Shown here: one piece after another, positions 8,591 through 17,928 of the stretch | How the letters are laid out: every line of letters begins with the position of its first letter | How positions within the stretch are numbered: the stretch's first letter is position 1 | Origin: Colwellia ponticola | Lineage (GTDB): Bacteria > Pseudomonadota > Gammaproteobacteria > Enterobacterales > Alteromonadaceae | DNA length: 64,000 nt | NCBI RefSeq assembly: GCF_005885605.1 | Contig: NZ_SZVP01000001.1 | Coordinates: forward strand, 248,001 to 312,000 | Direction: 5' to 3' | Notes under the pieces: generated by a model | Seen by the model: only the letters and a program-made list of their open reading frames with translations | Database searches by the model: none | Told to the model about the DNA's origin: nothing | Position numbers and translations under genes: made by a program

Positions 8591-10735
8591 CTAAAAATCA
8601 ACCTTCACGCCAACGTGCATCGCGCGTGGTTGCCCACCAAAAAATCGATAAGAACCAAAAGCATAGTCAGCTCGACTGGCGTACTTTTCATCGGTTAGGT
8701 TTTCAATACGCGCCAATAATTTAACCTGCTTATTGATGATAATCGCACCTCGAAGTTGCCATAAATTATGTCCGCTATATTCATGTTCATTATCAGGGTC
8801 TAGATAATAGTCGCCCAGATGTAACCATTCTAATTCAAGGCTAGTACTGGTTGTTGGTAGCCACTTTAGTCGGGTATTCGCAAGATGTTTAGGCGCAGTA
8901 TCAATAATGTTACCTGCGACTACACCACTGCTTGGACGATCGAATTTATAGGTATGTTCACCATAGCTATAATTAATAGCCAAATTGATAGTGTCGCTCA
9001 GTTCGTAATTTACCCCTAGCTCAAGTCCTTGGTGTGACGTTTTACCATCAGTGACATTTAAGCCTTGTGCATCACGAAAGAAAAAATTGTTTTTAGTCAT
9101 CGTATAAATAACCGCCTCATACTGAAACTTGTCATTGATACCGCGCAAGCCTATCTCAGTGCTGTTCATTTCTTCTGAGTTAATTTCACCGACGACTTGC
9201 TGATTTTGCAAACGATATAAGTCTGTCGTTTGTGGCGCCCTAAATCCTTGTGACCATCCGCCAAATAATGCGGTTTCATCAGCTAATTGATAATTAAAAC
9301 CAAACTTAGTACTCGTATTGTTAAATTGATCATCACTATTACTTGGTCGAAGATATAAGCAAGGCACCGCATCATTAGAATTATTAACACAATCAGTGCC
9401 GTCTGCTTTAGTAATACCGTCAGCAACTAAGTTGCGATAACGATATTCGCTAGCATCAAAACGAATACTCGCGGTGAAGGTTAACAAGTCATTCACCTGC
9501 CAATCTCCTTGAACATAGGGTGCAACGGTTACGGCATCAACTTGGTAATCATAGTGGATCCCTTGCTGTCGAGCTTTGCCAAAACTAAAGCTGTCTGGCT
9601 TTTGTTGCGTTTCGGTTAACGCCCCTTCAGTCCACTCAGCATCAACTCCCATGACAAACTCAAGAGTGGGGTTTATTTGCCAATAGTAGCTACTGACTAT
9701 GCCGACACTGTAATGGCTATTTTCTTCTATCGATTCTGACGGTAGATAGTGCTGACGAAACTCCATTTGATTAATACGAAAGTAAGGGGTAATACTAAAC
9801 CGCGTATCAGTACTTAATAGGCGCTGCCAATTGGTCGCGATACGCAATGACGACCACTGGCGGTAGGCATCATCATCACAATTCTTTTCCATTGCTTGGC
9901 GATCTTTATATAACTTATCATCGTCATAATCTGAACGATAACAATCACTACCGTTATCACTAGAAGAAATAAAGCCAGCGGTATCTTGATCCAATACAAA
10001 GCCTGAAATCAGAGTGCTAACTTTATCAACGCCCTGCTCATAATCATGTCTGCCATTAACTTTAAAGGAGGTAAAACCACTATCATCTCGATAACCGTCC
10101 TCTTCAATTGCTTGAAAATTACTACTAAAGCCATGAACGCCCATTTCACGACCTAGCGTACCTTGTAGCTGATAGCGTTTATTGGGACCAAAAAGTAATG
10201 ATACGTCACCCTCATCACTAGGTGCTTTAGTTAATACGTTAATAACACCATGTACTGCATTAGAGCCATAAACAGCACTTGCAGGTCCTCTAATGACTTC
10301 TATTTCACTTGCTTGTGCAAGGTTAAGTTCTGACAAAGCATTATTATTAGCAAAACCTGCTGATCGCGTAGCAATACCTTCTTCAAGAAATAAAAAAGCG
10401 CCGGCAGCTCCCGGTCCAGTTAATACCGGAGAACGTAGCGAAGGCAGAGATTCCATACCATTATTCGCTTGAATATGAACACCGGTAGCACGGTTGAGTA
10501 TCTCACTTGGGTGAACCGCACTAACGCTATTAATATCTTGCGCTGATATACGCTCAACATTACCAGAGGTATTCAGTAAATTGGATGATAAACGGCTAGC
10601 GGTGACAACAATAATTTCAGTCGTCGCTAAGTCTACTTGTGCAACTTTTGTATCATCTGCGAGTAAAACCCCAGAAAAACCACTTAGTGATAGCGTTAAA
10701 TAAGAAAGATAAACAGAATAATATTGTTGATACAT
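8591..10735 (-). CDS. TonB-dependent outer-membrane receptor (with SsuABC-like importer)
   Basis: I prefer the ATG at 10735 (MYQQYYSVYL) over a TTG at 10759: it has AAGAG about 7 nt upstream and opens directly into a signal sequence. The product is about 714 residues. It shows a TonB box-like ATTEIIVVTASR, a plug domain with VIRGPASAVYGSNAVHGVIN and a barrel ending GVKVDF. A predicted external loop (about residues 267-297 in the longer numbering) is very acidic and bracketed by two cysteines (SDCYRSDYDDDKLYKD ... KNCDDD). It lies only 70 bp from the binding-protein gene and probably forms one uptake system with it. Confidence 0.92.
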   Translation of the reverse strand: MYQQYYSVYLSYLTLSLSGFSGVLLADDTKVAQVDLATTEIIVVTASRLSSNLLNTSGNVERISAQDINSVSAVHPSEILNRATGVHIQANNGMESLPSLRSPVLTGPGAAGAFLFLEEGIATRSAGFANNNALSELNLAQASEIEVIRGPASAVYGSNAVHGVINVLTKAPSDEGDVSLLFGPNKRYQLQGTLGREMGVHGFSSNFQAIEEDGYRDDSGFTSFKVNGRHDYEQGVDKVSTLISGFVLDQDTAGFISSSDNGSDCYRSDYDDDKLYKDRQAMEKNCDDDAYRQWSSLRIATNWQRLLSTDTRFSITPYFRINQMEFRQHYLPSESIEENSHYSVGIVSSYYWQINPTLEFVMGVDAEWTEGALTETQQKPDSFSFGKARQQGIHYDYQVDAVTVAPYVQGDWQVNDLLTFTASIRFDASEYRYRNLVADGITKADGTDCVNNSNDAVPCLYLRPSNSDDQFNNTSTKFGFNYQLADETALFGGWSQGFRAPQTTDLYRLQNQQVVGEINSEEMNSTEIGLRGINDKFQYEAVIYTMTKNNFFFRDAQGLNVTDGKTSHQGLELGVNYELSDTINLAINYSYGEHTYKFDRPSSGVVAGNIIDTAPKHLANTRLKWLPTTSTSLELEWLHLGDYYLDPDNEHEYSGHNLWQLRGAIIINKQVKLLARIENLTDEKYASRADYAFGSYRFFGGQPRAMHVGVKVDF

Positions 10736-10834
10736 CAATTTGCTCTTTACGTGAGACAAAATACATAAGCCGATCCTATGCTGACCATAACAACATTACT
10801 TTCCTCCTTTAGTATGACTATCACCCTCTTTTAG

Positions 10835-10848
10835 TAACGCCAGCGTTA
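10835..10848. promoter_or_regulatory. Perfect inverted repeat upstream of the TonB receptor gene
   Basis: TAACGC-CA-GCGTTA lies in the 150-bp gap between the two receptor genes, upstream of the 10735 start and downstream of the other receptor's stop. It could be an operator or part of a weak terminator. No factor can be assigned. Confidence 0.35.
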
Positions 10849-10910
10849 TTTAACTTGGGTTAATTAAAAGCAGAGTACCAATTGTTAAAACAACTAGTTA
10901 GCAAGAAAAG

Positions 10911-13235
10911 TTAAAACTGATAGTTAACACTTACGCTAATAGCACGCGGTCTTGAAGGGCCAACAAAGTACGCTTCAAAGTCAGTATCAGGATATATCTC
11001 CCCGAGTACTTCATCGGCTTCGCCGTAGGTACCAAAAGTATCAAAATGACGGTCAAATAAATTATCAACTTTTGCGGATAAGCGAAGTTGTTCATTGACT
11101 TGATAGCTTAGATAAATATTCGTCACGGCATAAGACGATATTTTTTTATTTTCATTCGCTTCATCACCGCGATAGTAAGAAGAGGAGGCATATAAAAATT
11201 CTGTGCCTGCATTGATCTGATCGTTAAGCTGCCAATCAAGATGAAATTTAAACTGATGTTCAGGCTGTCCAGGGATATTATCCCCTGGTTTGACTTGTCT
11301 ATTTGGGCCTAATGGATTAACCGGGCTAAAAGCAATAAAAGGAGATTCAAACGTTGCCTTAAGAAAGTTATAACTAGCACCAAAATCAACATCACTCCCC
11401 AGTTGTGTGTTAAGCGCTAGCTCTAGTCCTTGGCGCTGAGTTTTATCAAGATTGATAAAGTAACCTTGATTAGATTTTTGACCGGCCTGTTGAAAAATAA
11501 TATCTTGATAACTTAATGTTGAAAAGACTGTCGCCAAGGCAGAAAATGTTGGCTTAGTATAATGTAAGGAGGCTTCTGTTGTTTTTGCAACAACTTGCTC
11601 AAGCGGCGGATCAGCAACAAAGCCATTGGGTAACTTACAAGGATCCTCTTCATCTGCACAACTCAACTCAGCAGGGCTCGGTGTCCGTGAAGACTCGCTG
11701 TAACTTAACTTTAATGCTAAGTTTGAGTTAAATGAGTAGTTAATCGCAATAGCGGGATTAAACCGATGAAAAACATGCTCACCGTTAAGCGATCCTTTAC
11801 CCGTCTCTATTTGATCCCTCATACTCACCTCAGCATAATTATAACGACCAGCGAGATTAAGTGTTAAGTGCTCAGTTAACGACGTCGTGTTTGAAAAATA
11901 GAGGTAATGCTGCTTCGTTGTTACCTTTAAATTGACTCTTGACTCCATATCAAACAAACCAATGCCGGTGACCGAGCGATCATCAGTGATAGAGCCATTA
12001 TGAAGAACTGCAAACTCGGTATTACTTTTAAAACTAATTTCCGCTTGGTCCATACCTAAGCCAAAAATAAACTCATTATTGATCGTGTCGTAAACACTTA
12101 ATTGCACATATTGAAGTGCGCCACCATAACTTTCACTATCAGTGAAGCCGGTATTAAAAGTACCATCAACATCATCAGCATCAATATCGCTGACATCACT
12201 TAGCCAAATATCTTCATCATAACCAACAAAATGAACACGCTCTAAGGCACCATCATCAGCTTCTTCACACAAACTATAACGCGAACCAAACCCACACTCT
12301 TCATAATCACTGTCATCGCCATTGATGCTATTAATTTCGTTTTGGCGATAGTAAGCATTTGCCTGCCACGACATATTATCGTTGATAATATTATCTGCCT
12401 TAATACTAAACTGTTGAAAGTCAGTATTAGTTTGATCTGGCTGAGTGTATATAGCACTGCGACTTGCCAGTTCAGCAAGTTGCTCAGGAATCGCACCATT
12501 GCCAAGCATTTCGTTATTATTAGCGGAAAAAGTAACGTCGATTTTACGCACATCACTAGCATAAGAGAGCGTTGCCAGCATCTGCTGTAACTCACTGTCA
12601 GAATAATCTCTCCAGCCATCCTCTTGATAACTATTAGCGACAATATAGTAGCCCCAATGCCCTTTATTACCGCCTGATTGCACGGTAAATTGCTGCTGCC
12701 CAAAACTGCCCATACGAGCTTCAAGCTCATTATGTGAGAAAGTAAAACCGCTTTTTGTTTGCAGCGCTAGCGCTCCACCTAAGGTATTTTGACCAAAAAC
12801 AGGATTAGAGCCTGAATATAACGCAACAGTATCCAGTGCCGCCAGTGGAATAAGATCCCAGTTAACCGTATCACCAAAGGGCTCATTAAAGCGCACCCCG
12901 TTTACATAAACAGAGATCCCTTGAGGTAAACCTAATAACGGAGAAGCAGTAAAGCCTCGATACTGAACATCTGGTTGAAAGGGGTTATTTTGTACGTCAT
13001 TTATATGCAAACTCACCAGCTGATTTTTCATATGCTCAGCTAAGGAAATGGCTTGTGATTGAGCGAGTGCTTGGGCAGTGATCGTTTGAACACTACCAAA
13101 AGCACTCTCTTCACCAACAGAACGATAAGATAGTGGCGTTTGCCCGTAGACACCAATTTTTTCAATATCACTAACATCCTGCCCTAGTGCAGGCAGTGCG
13201 GTACAAAGAACAATAAGGGTTAAGATATGCTTCAC
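10911..13235 (-). CDS. TonB-dependent outer-membrane receptor with acidic insertion (Lut-associated)
   Basis: This 774-residue receptor starts at a GTG (13235), with signal peptide MKHILTLIVLCTALPALG. The plug contains YRGFTASPLLGLPQGISVYVNG and a barrel with conserved PxxxELSC-type and GYFINLDKTQRQGLEL segments follows, ending NYQF. Around residues 306-366 is a strongly acidic stretch with two cysteines (EECGFGSRYSLCEE) and a DIDADDVDG run at 350-358 resembling carboxylate-rich Ca/lanthanide loops. It lies downstream of the Lut/Ped-type ABC genes on the same strand. A lanthanide or metallophore receptor is plausible but unproven. Confidence 0.92.
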   Translation of the reverse strand: MKHILTLIVLCTALPALGQDVSDIEKIGVYGQTPLSYRSVGEESAFGSVQTITAQALAQSQAISLAEHMKNQLVSLHINDVQNNPFQPDVQYRGFTASPLLGLPQGISVYVNGVRFNEPFGDTVNWDLIPLAALDTVALYSGSNPVFGQNTLGGALALQTKSGFTFSHNELEARMGSFGQQQFTVQSGGNKGHWGYYIVANSYQEDGWRDYSDSELQQMLATLSYASDVRKIDVTFSANNNEMLGNGAIPEQLAELASRSAIYTQPDQTNTDFQQFSIKADNIINDNMSWQANAYYRQNEINSINGDDSDYEECGFGSRYSLCEEADDGALERVHFVGYDEDIWLSDVSDIDADDVDGTFNTGFTDSESYGGALQYVQLSVYDTINNEFIFGLGMDQAEISFKSNTEFAVLHNGSITDDRSVTGIGLFDMESRVNLKVTTKQHYLYFSNTTSLTEHLTLNLAGRYNYAEVSMRDQIETGKGSLNGEHVFHRFNPAIAINYSFNSNLALKLSYSESSRTPSPAELSCADEEDPCKLPNGFVADPPLEQVVAKTTEASLHYTKPTFSALATVFSTLSYQDIIFQQAGQKSNQGYFINLDKTQRQGLELALNTQLGSDVDFGASYNFLKATFESPFIAFSPVNPLGPNRQVKPGDNIPGQPEHQFKFHLDWQLNDQINAGTEFLYASSSYYRGDEANENKKISSYAVTNIYLSYQVNEQLRLSAKVDNLFDRHFDTFGTYGEADEVLGEIYPDTDFEAYFVGPSRPRAISVSVNYQF

Positions 13236-13393
13236 AAATAATGACCAACTGAAAGTTTAATCGTTAAAGTATACTGATAGTTAACTCAAATAGTAGTACC
13301 GACAAAGTTAGCAATAAAAAATAAAAACAAACAATTACAAATACTTAATTGAAAAAATACTCTGTAAAAACATACTAAAGTATGGCTAATTCC

Positions 13394-14176
13394 CTACTTA
13401 CCGCCATGTAACGGCTTAAAGCTCATCAAAGCAAAAAATGACGCAATACCTGTCGCGATTAACACGGTTGTTAAGGCCATAATATTTACTTGTGTATAAA
13501 GAGCAAACCGTAATAATTCAACACAAGCAGTGAAGGGATTGAACTGGCAAAGCCAATATAGCCAAAGGCTTGCTTCTTGCATTTTCCATAAGGGGTATAA
13601 AGCACTCGACAAAAAGAACATAGGAAAAATAACAAAATTCATCACCCCAGCAAAGTTTTCTAATTGTTTGATCAAGTTAGACAACATAAGCCCTAACGCA
13701 CCAAGAAAAAAAGCAATTAAGAAAATAGCAGGAATTGCGCTAACGTAGCCCATAAGCGGAATATCAACATCAACTAATTGAGCAAAAAGTAAAAAGATAA
13801 CCACTTGTAAAAGTGATAGCAAGGCACTGGCAACTAACTTACAGCATAATAAAAAAGGCCGAGGTAAGGGGCTCATCAATAATACTTTCATGCTCCCCAT
13901 CTCACGATCATAAACCATAGAAAGCGAACTTTGCATCCCATTAAATAAAATGATCATGCAGCAAAGTCCTGGGGTAATATATTGTTGATAAGTAATATAG
14001 GTGCCATAAGGCTCCATGATAGAAACACCCAAGGCCGCTCTAAAGCCGGCAGCAAAAACAATCAGCCACAGTAGCGGTCTAATTAATGCACTTAATAAAC
14101 GCGAACGTTGTTGAAAAAAACGTAAAAGCTCACGCTTAACAATGCCATTAAAACAAGAAAGATAACGGTTGTTCAT
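13394..14176 (-). CDS. ABC-2 type permease of the PQQ-alcohol dehydrogenase system (LutF/PedC-like)
   Basis: This 260-residue protein has six predicted membrane helices and the ABC-2 permease pattern (GSMKVLLMSPLPRPFLLCCKL, LMLSNLIKQLENFAG, PLWKMQEASLWLYWLCQFNPFTA). The start overlaps the ATPase stop by 4 bp (ATGA). Family knowledge: permeases of this kind, next to a PQQ-associated ATPase and binding protein, are found beside PQQ alcohol dehydrogenases (Pseudomonas ped, methylotroph lut). It completes the transporter with the next two genes upstream. Direction is uncertain, because ABC-2 folds are usually exporters although lut genes are needed for lanthanide uptake. Confidence 0.85.
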   Translation of the reverse strand: MNNRYLSCFNGIVKRELLRFFQQRSRLLSALIRPLLWLIVFAAGFRAALGVSIMEPYGTYITYQQYITPGLCCMIILFNGMQSSLSMVYDREMGSMKVLLMSPLPRPFLLCCKLVASALLSLLQVVIFLLFAQLVDVDIPLMGYVSAIPAIFLIAFFLGALGLMLSNLIKQLENFAGVMNFVIFPMFFLSSALYPLWKMQEASLWLYWLCQFNPFTACVELLRFALYTQVNIMALTTVLIATGIASFFALMSFKPLHGGK

Positions 14177-14904
14177 CGGCTAATCTCCGTACTTGAGGTT
14201 AACGTACGATAAAGCTGATAGACATCGACAACCTTATGTTTTTTACATAAATCAGCGCTAAGCCCCTGTGCTTTAATTTTTCCTTCATCGATAATAATCA
14301 ATTGATCATCATCAGCAATTTCATCAATTAAATGCGTTGCCCATAACACACAAATACCCCGTTGTTGGCAAAGTGAACCGACATATTCGGTGATCATTTT
14401 TCTGCTATCAATATCCAAACCAACCGTTGCTTCATCAAGTAATAATACTTTGGGTTGATGGATTAACGCGCGGGCAATTTCAACACGGCGACGGTGTCCT
14501 CCGTTTAACGATCTGACCTTATCATTAAGTCGCGTTGTTAATTGCAGCTGAGCCAAAATATCACTGATATTATCCAGTGCTTGCGTTGATGAAATACCAT
14601 GTAGCGCGGCATAATAAGTTAAATTTTGCTTAACCGATAAATCTACATCTAATGTGCTTTGCTGAAAAACAACGCCCATAGATTTCATAATGTTAGATCT
14701 ATCAAGAGTTAAGTCATAACCATTGATCTTAATAGCGCCGGATGCAGCCTGATAAAGACCTGTTAGCATGGCAAATAAGGTGCTTTTTCCTGCACCATTA
14801 GGACCGAGCAAAACATTAAAACCACTATTAAGAGTCAAGCTTAGACTATCAATGGCCAATTTTTTACCATAATAGAAAGTGAGCTCGTTGGTAACAATGT
14901 TCAT
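14173..14904 (-). CDS. ABC ATPase of the PQQ-alcohol dehydrogenase system (LutE/PedB-like)
   Basis: This 243-residue ATPase has Walker A GPNGAGKST (about 34-42), the Q-loop VVFQQSTLDVDLSVKQNL, a variant signature LNGGHRRRVEIAR instead of the usual LSGGQ, Walker B VLLLDEATVGLD and the switch histidine in WATHLIDE. The LNGGHRRR signature fits the PQQ-dependent alcohol dehydrogenase-associated ATPase family. Four-base overlaps on both sides (with the beta-propeller gene and the permease gene) show tight operon structure. Confidence 0.88.
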   Translation of the reverse strand: MNIVTNELTFYYGKKLAIDSLSLTLNSGFNVLLGPNGAGKSTLFAMLTGLYQAASGAIKINGYDLTLDRSNIMKSMGVVFQQSTLDVDLSVKQNLTYYAALHGISSTQALDNISDILAQLQLTTRLNDKVRSLNGGHRRRVEIARALIHQPKVLLLDEATVGLDIDSRKMITEYVGSLCQQRGICVLWATHLIDEIADDDQLIIIDEGKIKAQGLSADLCKKHKVVDVYQLYRTLTSSTEISR

Positions 14905-15884
14905 GGCACATTACGTATCACTACGCCCCATGGGTAACGACCCACCTTCACTGACTTTGTCACTTTCAAGCGCTTAACATCAATCACGGACACATCACCA
15001 CTGACACCGTTTGTCGTTAATAGCTGACTTTCATCATGATTAAAAGCAAGTTGCCACACACGACGGCCAACTAATAAATACTGTTCAACTGTCATTGTTT
15101 TACGATCTATAACAGCGACATGGTTGGCAGGCCCTAATGCGACAAACGCATATTGCCCATCGTTTGTTAATTCAATACCAACAGGTTGAACACGATCATG
15201 ATGAATTCCACGGATATCAAAAGTAAACTCTTTAATAATTTTTTGCGTAGCCACATCAAGTATCACTACCGTACCGCCAATTTCAGAGCTAACCCATAAG
15301 TATTTACTGTCCTTGGTAAACTTAGCTGACCTTGGTCTAGCACTGACTAAGGTATTAGCAAAGTTTTTATGGGTTTTGGTGTCAATCCAATGCACCATAT
15401 TGGTTGTTTCTGACGTCACTACTACAATTTCGCCATCAGGGCTTACTGCTAAGCCTTCAGGCTCAACACCCACCTCTACTTGCGCGATAACATCAGCGGT
15501 TTTAATATCAATGACCGTCAGTAAGGCATCGTCTTCATTCGACGTATACATGATTTTACCATCTGGGTGTAAAGCTATGGTTTCAGGGTCTTCACCAGAA
15601 GGTAACTCACCAATGATCTGCTCAGTGTCTAGATCCAATATTTGGATCCTATCGGAATCACTCGCACAAATATAAGCAAGTGATTGATCCTTATTCAAAA
15701 TGATGCCTCTAGGTCGTTGCCCTACCGCTATGTTGTTAATGACTTTATTCTGACTTAAATCGATAACCGAAATATTGTCATCCTTTTCATTGGTCACATA
15801 AGCAAATTCAGTGGCGTAACTTGCAGTAACATTAAGCAAAAGCGCTAAACTTACTAAGTTAGAAAGTAATTTATATTTTATCAT
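14901..15884 (-). CDS. PQQ-associated YVTN beta-propeller periplasmic protein
   Basis: This 327-residue protein has a signal peptide ending SYATE and seven repeats of the form YVTNEKDDNISVIDL, each about 40-45 residues (others read YICASDSDRIQILDL, YTSNEDDALLTVIDI, WVSSEIGGTVVILDV, LTTNGVSGDVSVIDV). That predicts a seven-bladed propeller. Family knowledge: this type occurs with PQQ-dependent catabolism genes, and a similar propeller is encoded in lanthanide-utilisation clusters. It is 12 bp downstream of the binding-protein gene and overlaps the ATPase gene by 4 bp. Metal or cofactor binding is inferred only. Confidence 0.88.
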   Translation of the reverse strand: MIKYKLLSNLVSLALLLNVTASYATEFAYVTNEKDDNISVIDLSQNKVINNIAVGQRPRGIILNKDQSLAYICASDSDRIQILDLDTEQIIGELPSGEDPETIALHPDGKIMYTSNEDDALLTVIDIKTADVIAQVEVGVEPEGLAVSPDGEIVVVTSETTNMVHWIDTKTHKNFANTLVSARPRSAKFTKDSKYLWVSSEIGGTVVILDVATQKIIKEFTFDIRGIHHDRVQPVGIELTNDGQYAFVALGPANHVAVIDRKTMTVEQYLLVGRRVWQLAFNHDESQLLTTNGVSGDVSVIDVKRLKVTKSVKVGRYPWGVVIRNVP

Positions 15885-15896
15885 TGATGGTAAACC

Positions 15897-17099
15897 TTAT
15901 TTACATTGAGATTCTTGAATATCATAGCCAAGCGTATCAAGTTCAGTAGTGGGATGAAGCATACCCGGTTGCGGTGACTGCGATACCAAAGCATGAGGCT
16001 GCACCAACGCCAACGGCATTCTCAATTGTAGGTTCCAAGGACGAAAACTCAACTTACGCCCTTTGTACGCCGCCAATTCAAAATCTGCTGAATTAATATA
16101 TTCGATGAGTTTTTTACTCTTATTGGAATGAATTTTATGGACTGTTTGCGCAACACTACGTACCGCAAGATAACCGGCAAAGTCTCGCTCATTCATTTTT
16201 CTGTTAGCTAGCAAAATAAAACGGTTTTGTAGCTGAGTTGCTCCCCACTGCTCTATCACACTATGCCATGCTAATGCTTCCAAACCAGCAGAGCCGATAA
16301 CAGGTCGTGGTAAGTAGGTATTAAAAGGTAAAAACTCAGCAAACGCTTTTGATTTGTCTGCAACATAAACAACATCATAATCTTGTAAGGTTTGCGTAAA
16401 CAAAGGAATTTCTTGTTGTGCGCTACGTCTAAGGTCGGTATTAAAGTCCCATTGTTTCTCTTCAATCACCTTTAAACCAAAACGTTTTGCCGCACGTTTA
16501 AATGACGTCGCTAAATTAGCATCTTCAACTTTATTACCCTTAATTAATAACACTTTATTCATACGTCGATAAAGTAACCATTGGGCAAGTGCATCAGATT
16601 TCATCGCATCGCTTGGGACGGTATGAAAGACGGAGCTTAAACACTGATTATGGCGTAATACGTCTGCAGACTCACTCACATTGAATAGCAACACGGGCTT
16701 GTTTTTCGCCCAACGATCAACTTCAACTAATTGTGCTAACGGTGCGTCAATAATAAAAACATGCCGTCCCTGTTGATATTCTTTATTTACATACCCTAAA
16801 AACTGGCTTGCGTTAGTGGCTATAAAGTTATTTATACTGAAGTGCTGATTTAAAAATTTTCCCGTGGTATTTGAATCATTAATCGCCAGCTTAGCTCCTA
16901 AGTAACCACTATTTGCTGGTTTTTTAAAAAGACTAGAGACTCCCGGCTGTTCTGGCTGTACTAACTTCACATAGCTTATATCAACCGTCATTGGACCGGA
17001 CATTGCACTCAAAGCGCTAAGACAAAAACAGCACAGTGAAGCAGTAATACTTTTTGCTAAATACTTGTTAAGCTTTTTAACGTTAATGTTTTTAAACAT
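15897..17099 (-). CDS. Periplasmic binding protein of the PQQ-alcohol dehydrogenase ABC system (LutA/PedA-like)
   Basis: This 400-residue protein has a signal-anchor-like N-terminus (KYLAKSITASLCCFCLSALS) and a Leu/Ile/Val-type periplasmic binding fold (GAKLAINDSNTTGKFLNQHF, VLLFNVSESADVLRH, LLYRRMNKVLLIKGN). It resembles the PQQ-dependent alcohol dehydrogenase-associated binding protein family, which includes LutA of methylotrophs. It is the first gene of the four-gene operon binding protein-propeller-ATPase-permease. The ATG at 17099 is preceded by GGGGTCGCC. The ligand is unknown; the lut parallel suggests a lanthanide complex. Confidence 0.82.
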   Translation of the reverse strand: MFKNINVKKLNKYLAKSITASLCCFCLSALSAMSGPMTVDISYVKLVQPEQPGVSSLFKKPANSGYLGAKLAINDSNTTGKFLNQHFSINNFIATNASQFLGYVNKEYQQGRHVFIIDAPLAQLVEVDRWAKNKPVLLFNVSESADVLRHNQCLSSVFHTVPSDAMKSDALAQWLLYRRMNKVLLIKGNKVEDANLATSFKRAAKRFGLKVIEEKQWDFNTDLRRSAQQEIPLFTQTLQDYDVVYVADKSKAFAEFLPFNTYLPRPVIGSAGLEALAWHSVIEQWGATQLQNRFILLANRKMNERDFAGYLAVRSVAQTVHKIHSNKSKKLIEYINSADFELAAYKGRKLSFRPWNLQLRMPLALVQPHALVSQSPQPGMLHPTTELDTLGYDIQESQCK

Positions 17100-17490
17100 G
17101 GCGACCCCAAAAATAATAAAACACTATGACTAGCTAATGACACAGCCATCTTAATATGATGAGTGTCTTGATATATAGTCGCGCTACTCAACTTAAGAAA
17201 CGACTTAAAAAACCAGGTAAAAAGCTACGCTGAAGTTGAGTTTATGTCTCAATCATATAGAAAAAGGTGTAAAAGTTAAAAAGAAGTTTATTCTCACAAA
17301 AAACAATAAGCATTTGATTTATATAAACATAAGTTTATAAAAATGATTTTACCCCGTTAAATTCATACTAAAGGACTAGACTTAACCGCGCTAAGTACAA
17401 TTCTTGCTATTAGTTAACCTCGTTATGATTATCTCATCTAAATTAAGCACCATCATTATCACGAAAATAAAAGAGATAAGGTATACAGCC
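17100..17490. promoter_or_regulatory. Divergent intergenic region between the Lut-like operon and pedF
   Basis: This 391-bp gap is AT-rich and separates divergently transcribed genes, so it should hold promoters for both the binding-protein operon (minus) and the pedF-pedG-type pair (plus). I see no clear palindromic operator, RNA gene or additional ORF in it. Confidence 0.5.
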
Positions 17491-17928
17491 ATGATAAAAT
17501 TTAAGTTAGCCCGCAGCCATTTAATTGCATTAATATCAATATGTTCATTTGGTATATCAGCTCATGGCCCTGTTACCCCACAAGCAATTAACACCTCAAC
17601 ATTGCCAACCTTAGGGGAAGAGTGGGCAGATATGAATCCTTACCGAACGGAAGAAGGTGATATACGCACTGAGATATTGCGTGTTGGTGCTTCTGCTTAT
17701 AATCAAAATTGTGCTCGCTGTCACGGCTTAGGAGGTATCTCTGGCGGTATCGCACCTGATTTACGTAAATTACCGGCAGATTTTGATGGCGATGAGTGGT
17801 ATATCTATCGTGTACAAAATGGCGCTGTACGTAACGGTGCTGTTTACATGCCAAAAATGACCGAACATTTAAATCAAGAAGCACTTTGGTCTATTCGTAC
17901 TTGGTTAGAGTCAGTCAGTGAAAAGTAG
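17491..17928 (+). CDS. pedF: Cytochrome c-550, PedF type
   Basis: I start this gene at the ATG at 17491, which gives a 145-residue protein with signal peptide MIKFKLARSHLIALISICSF and cleavage near ISAHG. The heme motif C74-A-R-C77-H78 and a downstream VYMPKM methionine ligand make it a class I cytochrome c. The sequence GPVTPQAINTSTLP followed by EEWADMNPYR matches the PedF family, the electron acceptor of PQQ ethanol dehydrogenases in Pseudomonas. It should take electrons from the quinoprotein in the periplasm. It overlaps the next gene by 11 bp. Confidence 0.92.
   Translation: MIKFKLARSHLIALISICSFGISAHGPVTPQAINTSTLPTLGEEWADMNPYRTEEGDIRTEILRVGASAYNQNCARCHGLGGISGGIAPDLRKLPADFDGDEWYIYRVQNGAVRNGAVYMPKMTEHLNQEALWSIRTWLESVSEK

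Noticed and set aside
12242..12730. A 162-codon minus-strand frame within the larger TonB receptor gene, and a short opposite-strand one at 12342-12590.
   Set aside because: They overlap a strongly conserved receptor in other frames and show no domain, signal or ribosome site of their own.
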